A stretch of DNA of 64,000 bases from Anarhynchus alexandrinus (Eukaryota; Chordata; Aves; Charadriiformes; Charadriidae): positions 1,191,190 through 1,255,189 of the forward strand of contig VUYV01000054.1 of NCBI GenBank assembly GCA_008711295.1, written 5' to 3'. Every line of letters begins with the position of its first letter. The stretch's first letter is position 1. Below, in pieces: positions 56,601 to 64,000 of the stretch. The notes under the pieces were generated by a model that had not been told where the DNA came from, did not search any database, and saw nothing but the letters and a program-made list of their open reading frames with translations. Position numbers and translations under genes: made by a program.

Positions 56601-57056
56601 TGCCGGCAGCCCCACGTCCCACACCCACCTTCCACCCCATCCCTGTCCCTGCAGCACATGGTCCTGCACAGGAGGCAGCACAGAGACGGCCCTGCCACTG
56701 CTCGGGCTGTGGCAAACCCCAGCCATGGCACGTGGGATGCCCAGACACCGTGGGGGACAGCCAGCGCTGGGGGTGCTCCAAATGTGGCAGTGTGGCACAA
56801 GCTTGCAGCCACCAAGCCTGGGTTACACAGAGATCTCCATGGAGAAAGTGACAGTGAAAAATACCAAGTTACGGATAAACTGGAGGATGGGACTTATGTG
56901 AGACAAGGCTGTAAGCGGAGACTGAGGAGCAGTGCCCCCACCACCCTGTCACGCAAGGGGAAGGAGCATCCTCGTCACACTCACCCTGATCCGCCGCATG
57001 GCCGTCACGATCTCCACCCGGCTGTTTGGCCGTGGCACATCCAGGCTCCCGATGTA
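26278..57056 (-). CDS. NOS1AP: NOS1AP gene model (exons 2-10): nitric oxide synthase 1 adaptor protein, CAPON
   Basis: Cytosolic adaptor linking neuronal NOS to Dexras1, synapsin and other partners; common variants near it influence the QT interval in humans. Minus-strand coding exons: 57056-56985, 33950-33858, 33445-33387 (or 33460-33387), 32754-32646, 32404-32263, 31021-30858, 30295-30128, 27410-27245 and 26681-26278. All are GT-AG with consistent phases. Exons 2-6 form the PTB domain ([79 protein letters not shown]). Exons 8-9 give a Gln-rich stretch and a coiled coil. Exon 10 ends in the nNOS PDZ ligand DEIAV. Visible exons encode 458 aa; with a 35-aa exon 1 beyond the window the protein would be about 493 aa (498 with the longer exon 4), near the human 501/506. 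Confidence 0.96.
26682..27244 (-). other. NOS1AP: NOS1AP intron 9
   Basis: GT-AG intron, donor GTAAGC. No repeat recognised. Confidence 0.88.
27245..27410 (-). CDS. NOS1AP: NOS1AP exon 9 (coiled coil)
   Basis: Encodes [19 protein letters not shown] then [20 protein letters not shown] and [16 protein letters not shown]. Heptad Leu spacing is obvious. Ends one base into the next codon, a phase shared with the C1orf226 acceptor. Confidence 0.97.
29283..29298. repeat. Poly-T run (16) with inverted flanks
   Basis: CAGATT before and AATCTG after the run make a perfect short inverted repeat around it. Confidence 0.8.
29974..30021. repeat. 21-bp tandem repeat, 2.3 copies
   Basis: The unit starts GGGTCCACCC and ends GCTCAGGTC; the two full copies differ at one base. 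It lies about 105 bases downstream of the exon 8 donor. Confidence 0.85.
30128..30295 (-). CDS. NOS1AP: NOS1AP exon 8 (Gln-rich)
   Basis: 56 codons in phase 0: [20 protein letters not shown], then [12 protein letters not shown], a run of six Gln and TQVAVAQ. The Gln count appears the same as in human. Confidence 0.95.
30296..30857 (-). other. NOS1AP: NOS1AP intron 7
   Basis: GT-AG intron, with A/T homopolymer runs near 30585-30610. Confidence 0.88.
30858..31021 (-). CDS. NOS1AP: NOS1AP exon 7 (linker)
   Basis: Encodes [19 protein letters not shown] then [17 protein letters not shown] and [18 protein letters not shown]. Acceptor TTCCCGCAG before 31021, donor GTGCGT after 30858. Confidence 0.95.
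31022..32262 (-). other. NOS1AP: NOS1AP intron 6
   Basis: 1.24 kb GC-rich intron, no recognised element. Confidence 0.88.
32263..32404 (-). CDS. NOS1AP: NOS1AP exon 6 (end of PTB domain)
   Basis: Encodes [20 protein letters not shown] then [20 protein letters not shown] and GDDLDVP. The amphipathic PTB C-terminal helix is intact. Acceptor TGCCGCAG, donor GTACTC. Confidence 0.96.
32405..32645 (-). other. NOS1AP: NOS1AP intron 5
   Basis: Short GT-AG intron (donor GTAAAG). Confidence 0.9.
32646..32754 (-). CDS. NOS1AP: NOS1AP exon 5 (PTB domain)
   Basis: Encodes [20 protein letters not shown] then [16 protein letters not shown]. The first Arg codon is split with exon 4. Confidence 0.97.
32755..33386 (-). 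other. NOS1AP: NOS1AP intron 4
   Basis: GT-AG intron, donor GTAAGG. No repeat recognised. Confidence 0.9.
33387..33460 (-). CDS. NOS1AP: NOS1AP exon 4, with tandem acceptors (33445 and 33460)
   Basis: Encodes [20 protein letters not shown]. Two acceptors 15 bases apart, TTTTCAG before 33460 and CATTGCAG before 33445, both in frame, add or omit LLSLQ. Human long isoforms carry LLLLQ at this place, so the choice appears conserved. Confidence 0.93.
33461..33857 (-). other. NOS1AP: NOS1AP intron 3
   Basis: Contains a 20-bp tandem repeat at 33711-33757 (unit CAGCCCATCCCTCCCTCTCT). Donor GTAGGC. Confidence 0.9.
33711..33757. repeat. 20-bp tandem repeat, 2.3 copies
   Basis: Two perfect copies of CAGCCCATCCCTCCCTCTCT followed by CAGCCCA. 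Confidence 0.95.
33858..33950 (-). CDS. NOS1AP: NOS1AP exon 3 (PTB domain)
   Basis: 31 codons in phase 0: [20 protein letters not shown] then [11 protein letters not shown]. Acceptor CCCCACAG before 33950. Confidence 0.97.
39463..39477. repeat. Poly-A run
   Basis: 15 consecutive A within the AT-rich intron block. Confidence 0.9.
40160..40178. repeat. Poly-G tract ending in one N
   Basis: A run of 13 or more G is followed by an unresolved base at 40178. Its length is unreliable. Confidence 0.8.
43369..43548 (+). mobile_element. CR1 LINE, 5'-truncated 3' end
   Basis: Starts CACTGGAACAGGTTGCCC, runs through the end of ORF2 (translation contains [20 protein letters not shown]) and ends in the CR1 terminal repeat ATTCTATGATTCTAT. 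Nearly identical to the 3' end of the copy at 44356-44908. Confidence 0.93.
44356..44908 (+). mobile_element. CR1 LINE, 5'-truncated, with ORF2 C-terminal remnant
   Basis: The translation contains [38 protein letters not shown] and [15 protein letters not shown], the reverse transcriptase C-terminal region of avian CR1. It ends with ATTCTATG repeats. The frame is interrupted, so it is inactive. Confidence 0.95.
46940..46955. repeat. Short (CA)n microsatellite
   Basis: Alternating ACACAC of about seven units. Confidence 0.8.
47954..47970. repeat. Short (CA)n microsatellite
   Basis: Alternating ACACAC followed by a C-tract. Confidence 0.8.
48172..48206. repeat. T-rich low-complexity tract
   Basis: T runs broken only by single C bases. 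Confidence 0.9.
49669..49699. repeat. 31-bp direct repeat, source copy
   Basis: 30 of 31 bases are identical to 49812-49842, which lies inside the CR1 copy next to an N. Confidence 0.9.
49787..50215 (-). mobile_element. CR1 LINE, 5'-truncated, internally disrupted
   Basis: Antisense CR1: starts on the plus strand with CATAGAATCATAGAATGG and its minus-strand translation contains [37 protein letters not shown] and [16 protein letters not shown]. Between 49810 (N) and 49842 the expected CR1 sequence is replaced by a 31-base copy of 49669-49699. Confidence 0.93.
49812..49842. repeat. 31-bp direct repeat, copy inside CR1
   Basis: Sits directly after the unresolved base 49810 and replaces roughly 70-80 bases of expected CR1 sequence. 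Confidence 0.9.
51281..51345 (+). mobile_element. CR1 LINE 3'-end scrap
   Basis: CAGGGGGGTTGGAACTAGGT through ATTCTATGATTCTGTG is the terminal 65 bases of a CR1, older than the other copies judging by its extra differences. Confidence 0.88.
52341..52384. repeat. (GAAA)n microsatellite
   Basis: Purine-only GAAA repeats merging into an A-run. Confidence 0.9.
56985..57056 (-). CDS. NOS1AP: NOS1AP exon 2 (start of PTB domain)
   Basis: 24 codons in phase 0: [20 protein letters not shown] then RRIR. Acceptor CCTCTAG before 57056, donor GTGAGT after 56985. It is almost identical to the human exon. This short exon lies 23 kb from exon 3 and is easy to miss. Confidence 0.96.
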
Positions 57057-60000
57057 CTAGAGGGAAAGAAAGAGCCGATTAGTCAAGTTTCCACAGCACT
57101 GGAAAACTCAGGGTCCCACCATGGCCTCGATGGCATCCCTGGATGGAACGCAGGGTCACTTCTGGGGAACAGAAAGTTTGGCCCACCGCACCTGAAGCCT
57201 TCCACGCCTCCCACCATGAAGCTGTTCCCTCCCCACAATGTTTCAAGCATTCAGCAGCCCTTATTCTAACAATAAAATAACTTCAGTAACTGGGCCAGTA
57301 GGACTCATTCATCTATGCCGTGATCAAAGTACGTAGGTATAAGCCAATATCCCCTCAGCTGCACCGAGTCATCTATTATAGACATGGTTATTGCAATATC
57401 CCGAAAATAGCTGGGGCAACCTGTCCTGTGGCAGGCCCTTCACTACTTAATCACAGCCCTGCCAAATCCTTGGCTGTTTTTGCAGAGATGCTGAGCCTCC
57501 AGGCCAAGCCTCCAAAAGAAAGGAGCCGCTTTGCTATTCAAAGGGGACCAAAGGCAGCACCACTGCGACCCGGCACGGAGAGATGCTGAACAAAAAACCT
57601 TTTTAAGAATAAAATGGAAGAGGGCAGATTCAGAAGAAGGATCAGAAAACAGACAAGCGACGAAGAGTCAATGCGGAGTGCTAAAAACGTGTCGTTAGAA
57701 GAAAAGCATTTTGGGTCTATTTACTAGCCCCCTGTGCTCCCACGCTTCATCTCGACACGAGCGCTGACGTAACCCCCGGCAGCGCAGCACGGGCACTAAG
57801 CCTGCCAGGGCTATATGTTCCCGTGAATACGGCCGTAACCTTTGCTGACAGCGGTGAAAACCCAGGTCATGGTTTCAAACGCCAGCGTCGAGATGGGTGC
57901 TTAAATGGCCAAACATGTGCTGGGTGCCCCTGCGCAGGCAGAGGCTGCGGAGAAGGGTTATTTCTCGCCCAGCATCGCTGCGGGATTCCCGGCTCCTCTC
58001 CGCTGGGACACTGCTGCCACCTCTAAGGAGGGTGCAGCACAGGGGCTGCACGATCACCCCTGGGTTTTGCGTATGTGTGCCACACCGGACAGCCCTCCTT
58101 GCTAACCCTCCGTGCCCGCACCCCGAACCCAACAAGCCCCCACCCTGTGCAGCTCCTGCCCCGGGCACGGACGGAGGCAGGCGTCCAGCGACCGGCACCG
58201 GGCAGTCGGTGCTGAGAGTGAATGCGAAGAGAGAGGATATAAAAATAAACACCAAACAGCTGGCGTGTTCGTCACGTGCTGAGCAGGCTGCCACGGCGCC
58301 CGGCAGCTTTATGTAACAGGGAATTAAAGCCCACGACGCGCGTCGCCCGCAAAGGCGGCATTAACTGCCCAGACCCCAACCACTGAATGCCTGACTGCAA
58401 GAACCACAAGTCTCGGTGAGTTTTTAGTCGCATCCCCTAAACGGAGCCTTCCCACTCTTTCAAAGGTTCAGGTCACATTGAGAGAGGCGTCTCTGACATC
58501 AATCGATTCTTTTTTCTTATATAAAGTCTGGCAAACATCAGTAAAAAGTAGGAGATGAGGAGGAGAGCTGCGGCAGCCAGAGCCCTGGGCACACGGCCAC
58601 CGTGCGGCACGTAAAGGAGAAATCTTTCCCCGTCTTCCCCCGCCAGGAGAACGTCTTGGCGCCACCATACCTCTCCCTCCGAGCCCCCCCAAGCCGCTCT
58701 TCTGCCAGGGACCACCTAGCACTGCTTCCTACTCACCTGCAAGGGAAACTCCTTAGCTGGAATTATAAGGACAGATTTGTGCTAGCAAAGGGGACAGCCA
58801 GGGGATGACTATCTTCTTCCAGCTGTTCCCAACAGCACAAGATCACTGCCACTGGAGGGGTAATCGCTTTCTTTCTCCCTGCATTCTCCTTGCATAGAGT
58901 ACAGCCACACACAAGGACAGGGCAAGCGGTGGCAGCTATCAGCTGGGCAGGAGACAGCCCTGTCCACCACTGGCTCCCACAGCCACATGAATTTGAGCAA
59001 TGCCAACCTTCTGGTTGACGACCACAACCTTGGCCAGCAGCGACAGTCAGTCATGCCCATAATTGCGCGTGCGAGACTGTCAGGGCTGGGCCACCCCGTA
59101 AGCAAGTGATGGAGCAGAAACTGGACACCACCTTGGATGGCCCTCCTGGAAAACAGCCCCAGCAGTAGGAAGTGTCTTGATGCCATTCTATCTACACCCC
59201 TGTATTCAGCCATCCCCCTCCAGCCCATGCTTGCGAGTACCCGAACCAAGGGGCTCAGGTCACAAACCATGCAGGATCCGCCTTTTTCTCCCAAACCCAG
59301 GCTCCACGGCATCCTGCTGCATCCCGCATTCTGTGGGAGTGGGCCCCCACCAGAGCCCACAGCACCTCCAGCCCCAGCGTGGGCTCACTTCACACAATTA
59401 CTGTGCTCACAGCTCCGAAAACACCCACCCCTCCCTCCGCTCCGGAGGCAGGTATTTTTTGCACGTTTCACAAAACTCAACAGATGGACAAAGTCTCCCC
59501 AGATTATTTTTGTCTTCAGGGCAACGAGCACACATGGGAACTGCGCTGCAGAGGAGTAACCCTTCACCATGTGATGAGTATCCTCCCAAAAATGTGGACC
59601 TGGAGGTCGGCCTTTCAGCTAAACTACTGTTTCCCAGGCAAGGAGTGGGATGGCCTGAGAAACCACCTGTATTTACTAGTGATTTGCAGGTGATAAGTGT
59701 ACTGAGGGCTGCTCCTGCTCTGCTCTCCTCCAGCTCTCCTACTCACAGCACTGACTTTCGTTTCGGGAAGAGGTGTGGGAAAAAGCAGGGGAGGTGGAGG
59801 AGAGGATCAGCAAAGCAGCAGGAGCTTCCAGGGTGCAGAGCTTCCCCCCTCATCCCACCCCAAGGCTGAGACCCAGCTCCCCCCTCCCAGGGAAGGAGGC
59901 CCAGAGACCCCCTGAGCATGGGGACTCCCAGACCCCAGGCATGGGCTTTTGCCTTCTTTTAAAATCCACATGCCCCAAGCGAGGTGTCGGGCACGGTGGT

Positions 60001-61128
60001 GGCCCTGGTCCCCTCAGGGGTCGATGTCCCAGCTCCCAGGGCTTGGACCAGCATCCATCTCAGCAGGTCGACCCTGCAGGAAAGGGAGGCAGCAGGGCCG
60101 GGGCTGAGGCCGGGGAGGAGAAAGGAAGGCGGCCAAGACAAAAGGAAGGAAAATAAAGCTGTGTGAAAGAGAGCTGACAAAGAAAATAAACCCGTGAAAG
60201 AACCCACCCTCCCCAAGCCCCCGGGAACCGAGGAGGAAACCATATGTACATATGCTTTTCCAAATAATCGCCTCCAGACCATGGCCCCACCACCCTGCCA
60301 GGGGATGGGGTGGGGGGGGGAAGCAGAGGTGGAGCCCCACCACCAGCACCCAAGAGCCAGGCGGGATTAGGGGGTCACTGATCCCCGCGCTCTGAAGGAG
60401 GGGGCACGGCTGGCTCGGTGGGGAGGGCAGTCCCAGGCAGCTCCCCCCCCCACCCCCCAGCCCAATTAGGAGAAGAAAGGCCACCGGCGCAGAGCGCCAA
60501 TGAATGGGCTGCCGAGGGGGTCCGCTCCTGTAACAAGGCACTCTGGCAGCCCCACAAAGGCGGCCCCCGCATTGCAAACAGCCACAGCCGCTCGGGGCTG
60601 CATCGCCCGGCGGCATGGGCAGGCAGGCACAAAGCACCTAATTTGGAGGGTGCTTTCGTTCCCCCGTGCGCCCCGCTGCTCCCCATCCCTGTGTGTGGGA
60701 TCTGGCCTACCATCGGTCCTTCCAGGGCTCCTAGAAAGGGCAGCCCACCCCTCTCCCTGCCACGGCACAGGCTTGGTGGCCATCACCCATCGGGCTTCTC
60801 AGCACCCGAATGGAACTTGCTCACTGTCCCCCTCCCATGCAAACAGGTTCCCCTGTCTGTCCCTGGCACCACTGGAAGGGGCCTCCATACACAGCCCTCA
60901 CCACGCACCCTCCACCCACGGCTTACAAAAGACCTGTCCAGTTCATGGAAATACCAGTCCTCCCCAGGCCAGCGGAAAAATAACCAACAAGAAAACAAAG
61001 GAGAGCATTTTGCCAAAGCAATGTTTGTGCAAATCTCTTAGTTTCTCATTTTTCCTTGAGGTTGTTTAATATGGCTCGTTCTCTGCTCTGTCAGAAATGA
61101 ATTTTCTTGAGAAGGTGCCTTTTCTGTG

Positions 61129-61143
61129 ACAGCAGGTGGCAGA
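61129..61143 (+). promoter_or_regulatory. CTCF-like motif
   Basis: ACAGCAGGTGGCAGA matches 13 of 15 positions of CCASYAGRKGGCRSY. It also contains an E-box CAGGTG. Confidence 0.3.
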
Positions 61144-62153
61144 TATTTTCAGAAAACTGAAGGCCGATGGCATCCCTGACAAGGGGGACACCTTCCAAGG
61201 GGTGTCGATGAGATCCCCTTGCGGATGGCGGGCAGCGACAGCCTTCCCAGAGAGAAGCTGCCGCCTTCCCGAGGGAGGCACGCTGCTGCTCCGCCAGCTC
61301 GATACCGCGTGCAAAGGTCAGGGCTGAATCATACCCAACGTACAGGGGGAGCCTAAATTGGCTGCCTGCCCCATTTCCAGCTTCGCAAGCCACCCCGAGT
61401 CCGAGAGCTTTCTGTGTGGATGAGGAGCCGCTGCTTCTGCAGAGGAGCTGCAGGCAGGCAGGGTGGCAGCAGGGCAGCGCAGGCAGAGGGGACACGCTGG
61501 CACCAGCCCCAGGCTGGGGCATTGCAGCCGTCCTCAGGGCCAGGAGAGCCTCGTCCCAGCAGGGGGAGGTCCTGCACGCAGGGCTGGGGAGGGAGTTATC
61601 AGAGGTACCGGCAGCCAAGTGGGAGGCATCAGGTATGGGGCATGAGGGTCCCAAGATTTCTGAAGAGTCCAGGGCAGCGTGAGGCGAGGCTGCACCAGGT
61701 GTTGGGACATTGGCCCCGTGACACACAGCTGTGCCACGCAGCAAGGGCCAAAGTGCTCGGGCACCAGTCCCCAGTCAGGCACCCCAAGATCTGAAAACCT
61801 CTTTATTTCCCCAGTGCCCCGGGAAACATCCAGCCTGGCTGATAAGGGCTTCTGCCCTGGCTCAGGGAAAGCAAGGAGAAATCCAATTCCCGGGACTTTT
61901 GCTGTCCCAGTGCTCCTGCTCTCCAGTTGCCCACACACTGCCCCTGCCCGGGGAGCCATGTAGCTGGGCTGGCACGGCCCCAGCTCTGCCCTGCACCCCA
62001 GGAACACCCAGCCATGCTGGAAGGAAAGGGGGGAAGTTTACTCAGACTGCGGTGGTGCCGGCTCAGAGGCCAAAAGGGACGGAAAATTTGGGATGCCAGC
62101 TGACTTCAATGGAAAAAAAAAAGCCCTGACTTTCCAGCCCGAGCCCAGCAGGC

Positions 62154-62173
62154 GGGTGGGTGGGTGCAGTGGG
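62154..62173 (+). other. Potential G-quadruplex
   Basis: GGGTGGGTGGGTGCAGTGGG fits G3N1G3N1G3N5G3, with very short loops, hence likely stable. Confidence 0.5.
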
Positions 62174-62956
62174 CTCTCTGCCAAGCTGGAGGGCTCCAGC
62201 CCTGCCCAGTCCTCCCTTAACAGGGCTCTGTACCCTGAGGTCACCAGGATGCACCCAGCCCTGGGAGCCGGGTAGTTTAACGCCATATGTCCGACCCATC
62301 CAGAGCTACACAACCAGCCCGTGGGCATTATTAACACAGGGACCCCTCATGCCAGGCACTACGGGTCAAGCTGACACCCTAAGGACATTAGCGCTTACTT
62401 GGCTGCTGATCCTAGAAGCGCTGGCACTGCCTATGAGCTGCACAGGGGCTCGAAGTGCCAGAAACACAGAGATCTGGGGGGTCCAAGACAAGACCCCGCC
62501 ACACACACCGCACCCACCCTCCCCTCTCACCGGCCAAAATGGGGCTTGCGCAATAAAGGGAGACATCTTTGCAGCATGATGCTGCCTTCCAGCAGGGACA
62601 CCAGGACACAGAGCGAGGGGGTGCAGCAGCAAAGCTGAAGTTTTTCCATCCCAATAAATCAGGGCTGTCCACTTGCCCCCGTTTCCGTACCCCTGCTCCC
62701 AGCCACGCCACCCACAGCTCTGCCCCCCCCACGCAGGGGCTGAGCTTCCTGCACTTACACCCAGCTACAGCCTTAACAGCCATTCAGGTATGGTATGAGC
62801 AAGACCAGAGCACTTCAGTGGCTAGAAAGCGGGGCTGGGAGCATCCCACCCCCATCGCTTCTTCCTCAGGACCTTCTGGCATCTGCCAAGCCCACGCGCT
62901 GCCTGGCCCGTACCCACAGTCTGGGCACACGCAGCTTTGCCAAATCCCCGCAGAGC

Positions 62957-62981
62957 TTTTTTTATTTTATTTTATTTTTTC
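62957..62981. repeat. (TTTTA)n microsatellite
   Basis: Repeats of TTTTA followed by a T-run. Confidence 0.85.
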
Positions 62982-63529
62982 TTGCTAAGAGCTTCACTAA
63001 GCAGCCTGTGAACCGACTTAACAAGTATGGCAGGAATACGCCACTGTTTCAGACGAGAACTTTTGTGGCACTCGGGAAGGTTATTTATAGCCTCCAGCAA
63101 GCAATCCCGGGCTCAATCACACTGCAGCTTCGCTCGGGGCTGAGCAGCCCTGACACAGCACACGGTACTCCAGAGCTGCCAGTACAAACAGCCCCCAAAT
63201 AAAGCTGCCAAGTCTCTCCCAGGCAGCTAAAGAGGTGCAGAGCTTCACACAACCCGTCTCTGGCTTCCCAGCCCTCGGGGAAAGGAAGCCTGAGGCAGAG
63301 GAGGGGAACCGAAGACCCCGATCGGAGCTGCCCGCAACTCAACTCACTTCCAATGCTTTTATGTGTGGCCCCTACATCCATAAAAATATACACAGGAGTG
63401 GAAACACACATGTATTTGCTGCTTAATGTTCACCTGAGGCTATAGTCCCGTTCCCGATAAAGTGATTATCTTTGCAGCAACCGGCAGGCACTGCCAGCCT
63501 CAGGAGGGTGGAGGCAGGTGGAACTGGAG

Positions 63530-63610
63530 GGGTTCATAGGAAGGGACATACTGGATCAGACTAAAGTCTCCTTCATGTCCCATCTCCAAACATAGACGGC
63601 AGCAGATGCT
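63530..63610 (+). repeat. Possible ancient amniote interspersed repeat
   Basis: ACTGGATCAGACTAAAG followed by TCCCATCTCC and CAGCAGATGCT resembles an old repeat that I recall as ACTGGGTCAGACCAAAGG in turtles, crocodilians and birds. The family is uncertain. Confidence 0.4.
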
Positions 63611-63697
63611 CGGTTCAACTTCAGTTTCCCACGCGCAAAAGCAGAAAAAAAAGTACTGACAAATGAGAGAAAATGCCTGGTTGCCAAGATCCCTTAA

Positions 63698-63709
63698 GGG
63701 GGGGGGGGG
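63698..63709. repeat. Poly-G run
   Basis: 12 consecutive G; the length may be unreliable. Confidence 0.85.
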
Positions 63710-64000
63710 TAAAAGAAACCAAAAAAACCAACCACCACCTGAACCCAAAAAACCCCACCTGCTGCCCAGAAGAACAGCAATCCTCCCAAACCTCCAGCCC
63801 CACATTTATCTGCAAGCAGGTCTGATGCCAGGAAAGCTGGGTCTCGGCACACGTCTCGTCCCAGCCCATGGCAGTCCTGGACTGCAGGTGGTGGGTCTGC
63901 CCAAGGACCAAGGTTTGCTTGGACAGCCCCTTCTCCCCTCGTCCGCGGACGGAGGAGCAGCAGAGAGGGTCCTTGCACCCAACTCCCGGCTTCGTCGGGA

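Larger units (their letters stand above)
33951..56984 (-). other. NOS1AP: NOS1AP intron 2 (23 kb)
   Basis: Non-coding. It holds CR1 LINE copies (43.4, 44.4, 49.8 and 51.3 kb), simple repeats, an AT-rich block at about 38.05-39.67 kb, and several low-repeat, motif-rich stretches that could be conserved non-coding elements (about 34.88-35.17, 36.34-36.53 and 52.02-52.18 kb). I found no nested gene. Confidence 0.85.
57057..64000 (-). other. NOS1AP: NOS1AP intron 1 (partial)
   Basis: Runs off the right edge; exon 1 (expected to start MPSKTKYNLVDDG) was not found in the window. It holds simple repeats, a possible ancient interspersed repeat near 63.53-63.61 kb, a potential G-quadruplex and a CTCF-like motif. 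No exon was recognised. Confidence 0.8.

Noticed and set aside
56658..57269. 203-codon plus-strand frame over NOS1AP exon 2
   Set aside because: Antisense shadow of the conserved exon and its flanks; no features of its own.
58473..58715. Minus-strand frame with a hydrophobic segment and basic tail
   Set aside because: No ATG at its start and no known relative; probably a chance membrane-like translation.
1..64000. CRISPR arrays, operons, riboswitches, tRNA and rRNA genes
   Set aside because: The window is vertebrate nuclear DNA; I saw no regular spacer arrays and no tRNA or rRNA sequence.

Overview
The window is nuclear DNA of a bird. Three copies and several scraps of CR1 LINE 3' ends, with the characteristic ATTCTATG terminal repeats, point to Aves. 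A solo endogenous-retrovirus LTR of a type I associate with neoavian birds suggests a non-galliform species. The genes are compact, GC-rich and intron-containing, and their order matches human 1q23.3 read backwards: UAP1, UHMK1, C1orf226, SPATA46, NOS1AP. Everything is on the minus strand except SPATA46. All calls rest on reading the translations and splice sites by eye and on remembered human orthologues. No search was run.

Layout. 1-170 is an internal coding exon of UAP1 (UDP-GlcNAc pyrophosphorylase); its first coding exon probably lies in the 342-base gap 233-574, followed by a CpG-rich promoter with an RFX palindrome. 1730-17006 is UHMK1 (KIS kinase): a 3.9 kb 3'UTR, seven intact coding exons, and a first exon cut by the gap 16707-16869. 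17007-17900 is the UHMK1 CpG promoter plus a GC-rich minisatellite. 17900-20475 is C1orf226 (two coding exons, 249 aa). 20713-21294 is a solo LTR with a 5-bp target duplication. 21803-23111 is SPATA46 on the plus strand (three exons, 231 aa). About 23590 to beyond 64000 is NOS1AP (CAPON): nine coding exons (2-10) are present and exon 1 is beyond the right edge. Most of 34-64 kb is NOS1AP introns 2 and 1, holding CR1 copies, simple repeats and some candidate conserved non-coding blocks.

How the genes relate. These are independent housekeeping, neuronal and spermatid genes rather than a pathway. UAP1 makes UDP-GlcNAc. UHMK1 is a kinase that acts on splicing and cell-cycle proteins. NOS1AP is the PTB-domain adaptor of neuronal nitric oxide synthase. 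SPATA46 is a spermatid protein. C1orf226 is uncharacterised. The most interesting structural link is that NOS1AP exon 9 and the first coding exon of C1orf226 have matching phases. A read-through splice would give an in-frame product of about 612 aa that loses the nNOS-binding C-terminus. A second good observation is a tandem 3' splice site in NOS1AP exon 4 that adds five residues.

Limits. The 5' ends of UAP1, UHMK1 and NOS1AP are incomplete, UTR ends are inferred only from AATAAA-type signals, and repeat family names are given from memory. I found no credible novel multi-gene system; the unusual items are listed as findings with their basis.
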